A stretch of 64,000 nt of DNA. It comes from Chitinophaga sancti. GTDB lineage: Bacteria; Bacteroidota; Bacteroidia; Chitinophagales; Chitinophagaceae. Below the pieces are notes generated by a model that saw only the letters and a list, made by a program, of their open reading frames with translations, was not told where the DNA came from and searched no databases. Position 1 is the stretch's first letter. Every line of letters starts with the position of its first letter. Made by a program: the position numbers and the translations under genes. The stretch is taken from contig NZ_CP139972.1 in NCBI RefSeq assembly GCF_034424315.1, forward strand, positions 2,356,001-2,420,000. Direction: 5' to 3'. Below, one piece after another: positions 46,988-56,514 of the stretch.

Positions 46988-49900
46988 TTAGAAGTTCAGG
47001 ATGCTGTCCATATCGGCCTCTTCCTCATTGCGCGACTGCTGCTCCAGGAAGAAGTTATCCAGCTCGGCGTTGCTGATTTCCGCATGGAGTCCGTAGTCGG
47101 ACGGCGTGTATACCGCACCTTCCTCCCACTGACTCAAACAATGCTGAATGAGTGCGCTGAGCACCTGCAGGTAGCGATCTGCCAGCTGCTGAACAGTACC
47201 TGTATCGAAATGTATGCTGCTGTAATTCCAGGAAATATGCAGCCGGCCCTCTTCTACCATGGCCGTGATAGCGATCTTTTCCTTCACGGGGTTAAGCGGG
47301 CTCACCGTGGATACTGCAACATTGCTGTCGTCCATACCATTGAACCACTTACTGCTGCTCACCATATTATCCAGCTGCCCCAGATAGTTGAATACAATGT
47401 CCCAGGGATCTGTACCGGCAAGCGCCGGTTCCTGGCGAATGAACTTCAGCACGCCGTAGCCCATTCCTTTGTCAGGGATACTACGCAGTTGTTCTTTGAT
47501 ATTACGGATGAGATCTTTGTCGGTATTGGCATGGGTAACATCCAGCAGTACCGGGTACAGATTCGTGAACCAGCCTACGGTACGGCTGATATCTATATCA
47601 CCACCCACTTCTTCGCGCCCGTGGCCTTCCAGTCCTATTGTCACTTTGCGGTGACCGCTGTGGTCGCAGATCACGCGTGCCAGGGCTGCCAACAGCAGGT
47701 CGTTGATCTGCGTTTTGTATACACCTGAAACATTTTGCAGCAATTGAAGTGTCAGTTCCGGGGAGAGGATGGCATGTATGTTTCGTATATCCTTTCCGAT
47801 TAAAACACCGTTGTAAGATTTATCTACCGGCAGCGGCAGGTAGCCCGCTATCACCTGTTCCCAGTATGGAAGCTGAGCAGTAAGCCTGCTGGCGGCGGCA
47901 TATTGTTCCAGGCCATGGTACCACTGGCGGTAGGATCCTGTTTTAGGACCAGGATTAGCGGCAACACCGTTCATCGCTGCATCCAGGAACAGTTCTATAT
48001 CCTCCAGCAATATTCTCCAGGACACGCCATCCACTACCAGGTGATGTATAGCAATGAGCAGGCGATTATCAGCTGCTGATGCAGGAATTTGCAGTAGCGC
48101 GATGCGCAACAAGGGTCCGCTTTCTATGTCCAGACTTTGCTGGTACCGGGCTTCAGCAGTTGCGATCAGCGCAGGTAACTCGTATTCAGTGGCACCGGTC
48201 ATGTCCTCTACCGCCACTATCTCCTGGGGCTGTATTCCGTACTCCTGTTGCCATTTCCCGGCCTGCCGGCGATATACAAAGCGAAGGCTATCGTGGTGTG
48301 CCATCAGTAGTTCCGCCATTTGCGTTAACGCAGCTGGCGTTACGGATTTGCTAATATTGAGTAAGATTGCCTGGTTGAAATGGCTCACTACAGCAGGGTT
48401 GCCTTCCAGGAACCATTGCTGGATAGGCAATAGCGGGCTGACGCCAGTGAGCGTACCCTGTTCTGCCTCAAAATGGCTACCGGTATTGGTTCTTTCGGCC
48501 AGCAATGCAGCGAGACCGGCGATAGTCTGACAGCTGAAAATATCTTTGGTATGCAACGTGAATCCCTTGCGTTTCATGCGGCTCACCACCTGTATGGTGA
48601 TAATGGAGTCTCCTCCCAGCTCAAAGAAATTATCGTGTATACCTACCCGTTCTACGCCCAGCAGTTCCTGCCAGATATTCACCAGGGCAAGTTCCAGCTC
48701 ATTGCCAGCTGCAACATAGGCCTGTGTGGTGATCTGGGTAAAATCAGGCGCGGGCAGCGCATTGCGGTCAGTTTTACCATTGGGCGTTATCGGCATTTCC
48801 TCCATCAGCACCATTAATGCCGGTACCATGTAGGCAGGGAGTTTGCTTTTCAAATATTCTGTAAGCAGGTTTTTATCCGTGGTATCAGCCTGCACATAAG
48901 CTACCAGCACTTTATGACCCGCCTGATCTTCCCTGGCAAGTATTACTGCCTGTGTTACCAGGGGATGCTGCTGCAGCACGCTTTCTATTTCACCGGGTTC
49001 CACACGATAGCCGCGTATCTTCACCTGGTAGTCTTTACGTCCCATGAATTCAATAGTCCCATTAGCCAGCCAGCGACCAAGGTCGCCGGTGGCATAAAGG
49101 CGTCCGTTGTTATTGAAGGGATCCGTTATAAATCTGGTATTGGTCAGTTCTTCGCGGTTCAGGTAGCCGATGGCAAGACCATCGCCGCCTACATATATTT
49201 CTCCTGTCACGCCTACAGGCATCAGTTGCAGTGCATCGTTGAGGATGTAAATCCTGGTATTGCTGATAGGTCTGCCAATGGTGAGCGGCCCATCTGCCGG
49301 TATTTCGGAGAGATGTATAGATGTGGCTACCACTGTGGCTTCCGTTGGGCCATAGTTATTTACTATCCGCAGGTCGCGGTTGTATTTCTTCAGCTGATCG
49401 CCGCCGGTGAGGATCAGCGGCATAACTGCTGCATCTGCTGCTGTCATCTCCGGTAGCTGTTCGCAGATAGCTGTAGGTAAAAACGTATGTGTAATACAGT
49501 TAGTGCGGAAAAATTCCAGCAGCTGCTCTACATCCAGCTTTACAGATTCCGGCACCGGGTATAATGCGGCGCCATGCAGCAGGTATGGCCATATCTCCCA
49601 AACAGCGGCATCAAAACCAACACCGGCATAGGTGGTAGCTCTGGCTTCCGGTGTAACATCAAATGCGTGGGCATGCCAGCTGCATAAGTTCAGCAGGGAA
49701 CGATGGCTAACGATCACTCCTTTGGGTTCGCCTGTGGAGCCGGAAGTATAGATCACATAAGCAGGATCCTCCGGCGCTATTTCCACCGGCACACGGGTTT
49801 CAGGGAAAATACCCGCCTGCTGCGGGAAGTCGTCTATCCGCAACACCAGTGTATCCGGCCAGCTTTTCGTACCCCCGGTACCATTATCATCTGTGATTAC

Positions 49901-52900
49901 TACGGCTGCATTTGTATCCGCCAGTATAAATGCAATGCGCTCCTCCGGATAAGCCGGATCAATTGGTACATAAGCTGCACCGGCTTTTACGATAGCAGTA
50001 ATGCTGATGATCAGCTCCGCGGAACGCTCCATGCATACCGCTACCAGTGAGCCTTTCCCTATGCCTTTAGCGCGCAGGTAATGGGCCAGCCGGTTCGCGC
50101 TGCGATCCAGCTCCCGGTAGGAAATCACCTGCTCACCGTCTGCCACCGCTATACGATTTGCGTAAGCCAGCACTTTTTGTTCCAGTATATTCGTTACCGA
50201 TGTGTTATCAGGATAACTAAGCTTTGTATCATTGAATGCCGTCAGCAACTGTGCAGTTTCCGCGGCCGACAACATGGGCAGCTCCTGCACAGTAGCCGTT
50301 CCCGCAGTTAGTATGGATTGTAGTAATTGATTGTAATGCGCTGCAAGCCGCGCTGCAGTGGCTGCCGTAAACAGGTCCGTGCAGTACTCTACTGCCAGCT
50401 GCAATCCGTCCTGCTCCACAAACAATTCAAAGGAAAGATCGAAGCGTGCGTGTTCACGTGGTAGCGCCACCTCTTTCACGTTCAGGCCGTTCAGTTGCAG
50501 GCCGTTCCCGGCTTCCGGCACATTATTTATGGCGAAGGCCGCCTGAAATGCCGGATTACGGCTCATATCCCGATGAATAGTCAGCTGATCCACTACCATT
50601 TCAAACGGCACATCCTGGTGCGTATAAGCCTCCATGGTAGACTGTTTCAACTGCTGAAGGAAGTCGGTGAACAGCGGGTTACCAGAAAAATCGCTGCGGA
50701 TGGCAATCGTATTCACGAAGAACCCGATCAGCGGCTCCAGCTCTGGCTGCATTCTTCCTGCCACCGGTATACCCACACAGATGTCATTTTGCGTGCTGTG
50801 CCTGTGCAGCAACACGTTAAAAGCGGCCAGCATGGTGGTAAAGAGGGTAACGCCATTGGCTTTGGACAAGGCCTCCAGCTCATTACACAATGCTGCCGGG
50901 ATATGATAATGTAACACCGCCCCCTTATTACGCTGTGTAAGAGGACGAGGAAAATCGGTTGGCAATTGTAACGGCTCCACGCCGTATAACTTCTCTTTCC
51001 AGTAGGCCAGCTGTTTACCCAATGTAGACGCCTGGATAGCTTTGCGCTGCCAGATGGCGTAGTCCGCATACTGCAGCGGCAGTGCCGGAAGTTCGGGGAT
51101 ATGCTGCGCCAGGGCAGCGTTGTAATATATCTCCAGTTCATGCGCCAGTAGCGGAATAGACCAGCCGTCAGACGCGATATGATGCATTACTATCAGCAGC
51201 TGGTAGTTATCGCGACTTTCGCGCACCAGCGTAGCCTGGAGGGGATGGTCTGCGGATAAGCTGAAAGGCTGCTGCCTGCATTGCGTGAGGAAATTTTCCA
51301 GGCCGGTAGCGCCGCTGAAAGCAGCGGCATCTACAAACTCAAGCTGCCACCTGTTCTCCGGCAATACTTCCTGGTAGCCTTTTCCATCTGTTTCGATGAT
51401 TACTGTACGCAATACTTCGTGTCGGTTAACTATCTGCTGCAATGCCCACTGCAGGGCTTTCACATCCACTTTGCCAGTCAGTTTCAGCAGGAAGGAAAGA
51501 TGGTAAGGCAGGGAGCCCTGCAGGCGATCTATGAACCACAGGCGTTCCTGTGAGAATGACAATGGAATAAGGCCGGCACGTGGCTGCTTTTCCAGCCCGC
51601 TGTATAAACTTTCATTCAGCACACTGTTGCCGCAATTTGCGGCCAGCTGTTCGATGGTGGTGTAGGTGAAGAAATCCCTGATGCTGATGTCCAGCGACAG
51701 TTCATTACGTATGGCCGACAGCACCCTCACTGCCAGCAGTGAGTGCCCGCCCAGTTCGAAGAAGTCCGCACGAACGCCCACTTCCGGAACATGCAGCAGC
51801 CGCTGCCAGATGTCCACCATCACGGCTTCTATGCGGTTACGCGGCGGCACCAGCGCTGCGGTGCTATTGACGCCGGTTTCCGGCATCGGGAGCGCTTTGC
51901 GGTCTACTTTACCATTTGTGTTTAATGGAAACGCGTCCAGCACCAGCACGTATGCGGGCACCATATAGGCGGGTAATATGTTGCCTAGTGCAGCTTTCAG
52001 GCTGGCTTCATCAGCGTCCGCGCCTGGATTCAGGGTAACGTAGCCGTAGAGTGCGCGTTGTTTGTCTGCCCCTTCCCTGTCCATCACCACTGCTTCTTTC
52101 ACTTCGGGGAGCTTGTTGAGGCTTTGTTCCACTTCACCGAGTTCGATGCGGTAGCCGCGGATTTTCACCTGGTGATCTTTCCGGCCCACGAAAGCAATGG
52201 AGCCATCTTCCAGGAAGCGGCCCAGATCGCCTGTTTTGTAGAGGCGTTGCGGGGTATCGCTGAAAGGATCGGCTATGAATGATCTGTTGGTTTTCGACTG
52301 ATCGTTTACGTAGCCGCGGCCTACACCGGTGCCTGCCACCCAGATCTCACCGATCACCCCGGGAGGGCACAGGGCGCCGTTGTTGTCTACAATGTAAATA
52401 TCGAGATTAGCCAGGGGCTTACCGATAGAGATGCTTTCCCCCTCCGGTACCTGGCGCATGATGTGTTGTGTGATGGTATCTGCTGCTTCCGTAGGTCCGT
52501 AGCCGTTTACCAGCGGTATATGCGGGAAGGCCTGGAACCAGCGCTCCGCGAGATGCTTCTTCATTGTTTCGCCACCTGCCAGCATAAACCGGAGGCTGGT
52601 GAAAACAGTGGCCGTATCTCCCGGTAATTCATCCAGCACCAGCGACAAATATCCGGGCACCAGCTCCATGAGTGTAATCCCATCGGCAGAGACCTGCTGC
52701 AGGAAAAGGTCAGGGCGCAATACCACCTCCTGGCTGTAAATCACCGTGCTGCCACCGCAAAGCAGTGCGCCAAACATCTGGAATATAGATATATCAAAAC
52801 TCTGGGAAGCATTCTGCGCAATGCGGCAGTTATCGCCCGCCTCCGCCTCCAGTTCACGGAGCCGCGCATACTGGTGATTGATCATTCCGCGGTGTTCCAC

Positions 52901-55900
52901 CATCGCACCTTTTGGTGTACCGGTAGACCCCGATGTATAGATGACGTATGCCAGCGAATGACCGTCACGTTGCAGCGCAGGCACCTTTGTGCCGATGCAT
53001 TCCGGCTCATCAGCGAATATGACCTGCTGAATGGCAGGGTATGATTGCTGCAACGCATGCACCGCATCTTCATACTTCCTTTCTGTTATAATTATTTTTA
53101 ATCCGGCATCTTCCGCAATCAGCTTAAGCCGTTCCGCCGGTAATTCCGGATGCAGCGGCAGATAAGCGCCGCCCGCCTTCCAGATGCCGTATACAGCTGT
53201 TACCAGCAGCGGCGAGCGATCCATCAATACACCTACAATATCTTCCGGCTGCAGCCATCCTTCGGAATGCAGGGTGCCGGCCAGATTACCGGCATCCCGC
53301 TGTAACTCCGTATAGGTGACCAAATTAGTATTATGTTTTACTGCCACCCGCTGCGGATAGCGATCAGCTATTTCATCCAGCAGCTGATCGAAAGTGGTAT
53401 GATCGGGGAAAGCCTGTTTATTGTTATTGAAACTCCGCAACAACGCAGCTTCATCGGCAGTAATCATGGGAATTGCAGCCACTTTACGGTAAGGATTCTC
53501 CAGGATGGCCTGAAGGATTTCCCTGAAATGGCGCACCATGCGCACAGCCGTGGTTTTGCTGAACAAGTCGCTGCAGTAACCGAAGTTGATCTGGAGTCCG
53601 CTATTGCTCTCCACTATCGCCACGTCCAGGTCAAACTGGATAGACCTTTCCTCCAGGTGTACTTCACTCAGGGCCAGATCCCGGATACGGAAATTCTCGG
53701 CACCGCCACCTTCATGGAGGGTGAACAATACCTGAAACACAGGGCTGCGGCTCAGATCGCGTTGTGCGCCCACTACTTTTTCGAACGGCACTTCCTGATG
53801 GGCGTAGGCTTCCAGCAGGGTATTACGCACCCGCTGCAGCAAATTATGTACGCTGCCTGCTTCGCCGAGGTCGGTGCGCAATGCCAGCAGGTTGAGGAAG
53901 AAGCCTACCAGCGGCTCCAGCGCTGCATAATTGCGGTTGGCTACGGGCACGCCTACACAGATATCGTGCTGACCACTATACCTGGCAAGTAATATTTTGA
54001 ATGCTGTAAGTAAGATCACATAACGGGTAACGCCTTCCTGCCTTGCTACGAGGTCCAGCTGCTGGCAGAGCTGCTTTTCCAGTGCGGCGGTAACCATGCC
54101 ACCAGCAGTACTTTGGATGGCAGGGCGGGCAAAATCAGTGGGCAGTTCCAGCGGTGATAATCCCTCCAGCTGCTTTTTCCAATATCCGGATTCCCGTTCC
54201 AGTAATGAACCGGAGAGATGCCTGCGCTGCCATATTGTATAGTCAGCATATTGCAGTGGCAATAGTGGCAGGTTGGCTTCGCGGCCTTCTGTCCGGGCAA
54301 TATACCCTGTTACCAGCTCCTGCATCATAATCGGGAAGGAACCGCCGTCTGTGGCAATGTGATGCATTACAAACAGCAACAGGTGCTCCTGGTCCGCTTT
54401 ACGGATCAGCAGGGCGCGCAGCATATAGTCTTTTTCCAGGTCAAACGGAACCTGCTGCGTTTCATTGATCAGTGCCTGAATGTCTTCTTCGCCGTTGAGT
54501 GCGGCAGCGTCCCTGAACAGCAGCTGCCAGCCTTCTGCCGGCATCACCTGCTGATAGGCCTCGCCATCTTTTTCGTGGATGAGCGTACGGATCACTTCAT
54601 GGCGTTGCACCAGCTGTTGCAGTGCATATTCCAGTGCCCCGATGTCCAGCTTTCCGGAAAGTTTCAGCATAGCGGAGAGGTGGAATGGTACACTGCCCTG
54701 CATGCTGTGAATAAACCAAACCCGCTCCTGTGAAAAAGATAAGGGGATATGGCTGCCGCGGTCCTGCTTAACCAGGGGCTCCGCAGCAGCGTTGCTTGTA
54801 TCAGCACTGATGAATGCTGCCAGTGATGCAGGTGTAGGATAGACAAAAATATCTTTAAGGCTGAGTGCACAACCCAGCGCCTCATTCATCAAACCAGCCA
54901 CCCTTGCCCCCAGGAGCGAATGACCACCCAGGGAAAAGAAGTCATCCGAAGGTCCGATATCTTCCAGCTTCAATGCTTCTTTCCATACAGCTATGATTTT
55001 CGATTCTGTTTCATTTGCAGTAGCCTGACTATCGTACCAGTTGTCCGACAAGCGCACAGACGCCACATCCACACTGCCATCTTCCAGCTCCGGAAATTCC
55101 GGCAGCACCACGAAATACCTGGGCATCCTGGCGGCAGGGATGTATACACTGATCCATTGCCGTAAGGCAGCAGGTGAAAGGGTTTCACCTGGTTTTAGCG
55201 TAGCCAGTACTGTTATAGAGCTCTCTCCATTATGGAAATATTGTATAGCGGCAGATTTGTATACCAGCGGATTCGTACATACGATTTCCTCTATTTCATC
55301 AAGCATCAGCAGCTGATTGCCTTTGCGCACTTCCCGGCCCTGCTGGTTCAGCAACTGTATTTTTCCACCTGCGGCAAAGCGGGCATTGTAGCCGGAGGGC
55401 AGTAACCGTACGGCATCTGCGGATTGCTGCGGGTGAAAAGCTACGGGCCTGTTGAGCAGGTTATTCTGTATGAGCAGGCTTCCCCTGACGTTCAGCGGAG
55501 CAGGCCTGTTCTGTTCATCGTGAATAGCGATGCGGGTTTTACCAAATGGCCGGTTCAGGAGGATACTGTCGGTAATGCCCCACTCCACGTCCGCTGATTC
55601 CAGGTGGCCACTGGCCACAGACACCGGCAATCCTGAAGGCTGATAGGTATAAGAACCAATGGTAAGCCCTGGAAAATGTTTACGCCAGGCTTTGATGAGA
55701 TGATGATTCACTTTGCGGTGGCCGCTGATGATCAGGCGGCCCTTTCCGATATCGTAGCGGGCAGGCTGATGCAGCCATTCCCGGATACCTTCCGCGGTGA
55801 GTTTCAGCAAAGGCGTACCTTCTTTCTCAATATTACCTGCAAACTCCTCGGTGAAGTGGATAGTAGCTTTCGCTACAATTCCCGGCAGCAGCCATTCCGG

Positions 55901-56473
55901 TAAATCATGGTATTGTTCGCCGGCCTGGGTAATCAGCTGATGGTGTTCCGTAATTCCAAATTCAGCAATGCTGTAGTCGATATGCTCCCGCAGTGAGGGC
56001 ATATCGGCTATATATAGCGCCGTATTGTCTTCCGTGGTAGTCCGCAGCAGCAGGCCACCCTCCGGTGCGTATGGCGCTATATTCCCTTCTGCAAACAATG
56101 CGGAAGGAAAAGTATATCCATCTTTATCAAAAGCGATGACCTGTGGCAGATGAAACTGGTGAATGAAATTTCTGTCGGTGAGGATCACCACATCTCCCCA
56201 GGTCTGCAGGTACTGACGCAACGATTTATCATTTCCCGGATGCAGGAAGCAGCAGTAGCCGCCTGCCTCTATTACACTGAGCGCCAGGATCAGCCTTTTT
56301 ACAGGATGATTTGAAACGATGGCCACTGGCCTGCCAGCGGTAGATTTCAACAACATTGCGTTGTTCCAGACTTCTGTTGCCAGGTCGCCATAACTCCACC
56401 TGTCAGGGCCGTAGATGATGGCCGTTTTTTCAGCAGCAACAACCGGCAATATCTTTCCTGATCTGATATTCAT
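46988..56473 (-). CDS. NRPS, (dead A)-T-C-A-T-C-A-T-E
   Basis: A 3161-residue synthetase. Domains: a degenerate adenylation domain (about 1-480), T (GGHSLLGAR near 515), C (585-1025, HHIATDGG near 707), A (1040-1540, YTSGSTGTPKG), T (near 1575), C (1640-2080, HHIASDGW), A (2095-2590), T (GGDSIITIQ near 2621) and E (2690-3110, HHLVVDGVSWR and EGHGRE). The code of the first intact A is DIFEMAGDT. Its Glu at the PheA-278 position would suit a basic side chain such as Dab (inference). The second reads DAWTLGNVV, close to the Leu code DAWFLGNVV. The E domain makes that residue D. The C domain for the first module lies at the end of the preceding protein. The tail EEADMDSILNF is an acidic docking end facing the helical docking region of the next synthetase. 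Confidence 0.93.
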   Translation of the reverse strand: MNIRSGKILPVVAAEKTAIIYGPDRWSYGDLATEVWNNAMLLKSTAGRPVAIVSNHPVKRLILALSVIEAGGYCCFLHPGNDKSLRQYLQTWGDVVILTDRNFIHQFHLPQVIAFDKDGYTFPSALFAEGNIAPYAPEGGLLLRTTTEDNTALYIADMPSLREHIDYSIAEFGITEHHQLITQAGEQYHDLPEWLLPGIVAKATIHFTEEFAGNIEKEGTPLLKLTAEGIREWLHQPARYDIGKGRLIISGHRKVNHHLIKAWRKHFPGLTIGSYTYQPSGLPVSVASGHLESADVEWGITDSILLNRPFGKTRIAIHDEQNRPAPLNVRGSLLIQNNLLNRPVAFHPQQSADAVRLLPSGYNARFAAGGKIQLLNQQGREVRKGNQLLMLDEIEEIVCTNPLVYKSAAIQYFHNGESSITVLATLKPGETLSPAALRQWISVYIPAARMPRYFVVLPEFPELEDGSVDVASVRLSDNWYDSQATANETESKIIAVWKEALKLEDIGPSDDFFSLGGHSLLGARVAGLMNEALGCALSLKDIFVYPTPASLAAFISADTSNAAAEPLVKQDRGSHIPLSFSQERVWFIHSMQGSVPFHLSAMLKLSGKLDIGALEYALQQLVQRHEVIRTLIHEKDGEAYQQVMPAEGWQLLFRDAAALNGEEDIQALINETQQVPFDLEKDYMLRALLIRKADQEHLLLFVMHHIATDGGSFPIMMQELVTGYIARTEGREANLPLLPLQYADYTIWQRRHLSGSLLERESGYWKKQLEGLSPLELPTDFARPAIQSTAGGMVTAALEKQLCQQLDLVARQEGVTRYVILLTAFKILLARYSGQHDICVGVPVANRNYAALEPLVGFFLNLLALRTDLGEAGSVHNLLQRVRNTLLEAYAHQEVPFEKVVGAQRDLSRSPVFQVLFTLHEGGGAENFRIRDLALSEVHLEERSIQFDLDVAIVESNSGLQINFGYCSDLFSKTTAVRMVRHFREILQAILENPYRKVAAIPMITADEAALLRSFNNNKQAFPDHTTFDQLLDEIADRYPQRVAVKHNTNLVTYTELQRDAGNLAGTLHSEGWLQPEDIVGVLMDRSPLLVTAVYGIWKAGGAYLPLHPELPAERLKLIAEDAGLKIIITERKYEDAVHALQQSYPAIQQVIFADEPECIGTKVPALQRDGHSLAYVIYTSGSTGTPKGAMVEHRGMINHQYARLRELEAEAGDNCRIAQNASQSFDISIFQMFGALLCGGSTVIYSQEVVLRPDLFLQQVSADGITLMELVPGYLSLVLDELPGDTATVFTSLRFMLAGGETMKKHLAERWFQAFPHIPLVNGYGPTEAADTITQHIMRQVPEGESISIGKPLANLDIYIVDNNGALCPPGVIGEIWVAGTGVGRGYVNDQSKTNRSFIADPFSDTPQRLYKTGDLGRFLEDGSIAFVGRKDHQVKIRGYRIELGEVEQSLNKLPEVKEAVVMDREGADKQRALYGYVTLNPGADADEASLKAALGNILPAYMVPAYVLVLDAFPLNTNGKVDRKALPMPETGVNSTAALVPPRNRIEAVMVDIWQRLLHVPEVGVRADFFELGGHSLLAVRVLSAIRNELSLDISIRDFFTYTTIEQLAANCGNSVLNESLYSGLEKQPRAGLIPLSFSQERLWFIDRLQGSLPYHLSFLLKLTGKVDVKALQWALQQIVNRHEVLRTVIIETDGKGYQEVLPENRWQLEFVDAAAFSGATGLENFLTQCRQQPFSLSADHPLQATLVRESRDNYQLLIVMHHIASDGWSIPLLAHELEIYYNAALAQHIPELPALPLQYADYAIWQRKAIQASTLGKQLAYWKEKLYGVEPLQLPTDFPRPLTQRNKGAVLHYHIPAALCNELEALSKANGVTLFTTMLAAFNVLLHRHSTQNDICVGIPVAGRMQPELEPLIGFFVNTIAIRSDFSGNPLFTDFLQQLKQSTMEAYTHQDVPFEMVVDQLTIHRDMSRNPAFQAAFAINNVPEAGNGLQLNGLNVKEVALPREHARFDLSFELFVEQDGLQLAVEYCTDLFTAATAARLAAHYNQLLQSILTAGTATVQELPMLSAAETAQLLTAFNDTKLSYPDNTSVTNILEQKVLAYANRIAVADGEQVISYRELDRSANRLAHYLRAKGIGKGSLVAVCMERSAELIISITAIVKAGAAYVPIDPAYPEERIAFILADTNAAVVITDDNGTGGTKSWPDTLVLRIDDFPQQAGIFPETRVPVEIAPEDPAYVIYTSGSTGEPKGVIVSHRSLLNLCSWHAHAFDVTPEARATTYAGVGFDAAVWEIWPYLLHGAALYPVPESVKLDVEQLLEFFRTNCITHTFLPTAICEQLPEMTAADAAVMPLILTGGDQLKKYNRDLRIVNNYGPTEATVVATSIHLSEIPADGPLTIGRPISNTRIYILNDALQLMPVGVTGEIYVGGDGLAIGYLNREELTNTRFITDPFNNNGRLYATGDLGRWLANGTIEFMGRKDYQVKIRGYRVEPGEIESVLQQHPLVTQAVILAREDQAGHKVLVAYVQADTTDKNLLTEYLKSKLPAYMVPALMVLMEEMPITPNGKTDRNALPAPDFTQITTQAYVAAGNELELALVNIWQELLGVERVGIHDNFFELGGDSIITIQVVSRMKRKGFTLHTKDIFSCQTIAGLAALLAERTNTGSHFEAEQGTLTGVSPLLPIQQWFLEGNPAVVSHFNQAILLNISKSVTPAALTQMAELLMAHHDSLRFVYRRQAGKWQQEYGIQPQEIVAVEDMTGATEYELPALIATAEARYQQSLDIESGPLLRIALLQIPASAADNRLLIAIHHLVVDGVSWRILLEDIELFLDAAMNGVAANPGPKTGSYRQWYHGLEQYAAASRLTAQLPYWEQVIAGYLPLPVDKSYNGVLIGKDIRNIHAILSPELTLQLLQNVSGVYKTQINDLLLAALARVICDHSGHRKVTIGLEGHGREEVGGDIDISRTVGWFTNLYPVLLDVTHANTDKDLIRNIKEQLRSIPDKGMGYGVLKFIRQEPALAGTDPWDIVFNYLGQLDNMVSSSKWFNGMDDSNVAVSTVSPLNPVKEKIAITAMVEEGRLHISWNYSSIHFDTGTVQQLADRYLQVLSALIQHCLSQWEEGAVYTPSDYGLHAEISNAELDNFFLEQQSRNEEEADMDSILNF
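55034..56473 (-). other. Degenerate adenylation domain, probably inactive
   Basis: Residues 1 to about 480 keep the outline of an A domain: WSYGDL for A1, IEAGGYCCFLHPGND for A2, and the order of the C-terminal subdomain leading into a normal T domain. The nucleotide-binding loop YTSGSTGxPKG is gone (ALYIADMPS in that place), YGPTE is unrecognisable, TGD is missing, and the A10 NGKxDR motif reads EDGSVDVAS, so the catalytic Lys is lost. The reading frame is intact over 1.4 kb, which suggests the fold is kept for a structural purpose. Confidence 0.85.
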
Positions 56474-56514
56474 GTTGGTATAGCATTGCGGACAGCGTTA
56501 CCTGTCCAGATCAT

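Noticed and set aside
20714..56473. Long internal repeats among the synthetase genes
   Set aside because: These are homologous A, T, C and E domains that share motifs. They are diverged and are not mobile or tandem DNA repeats.
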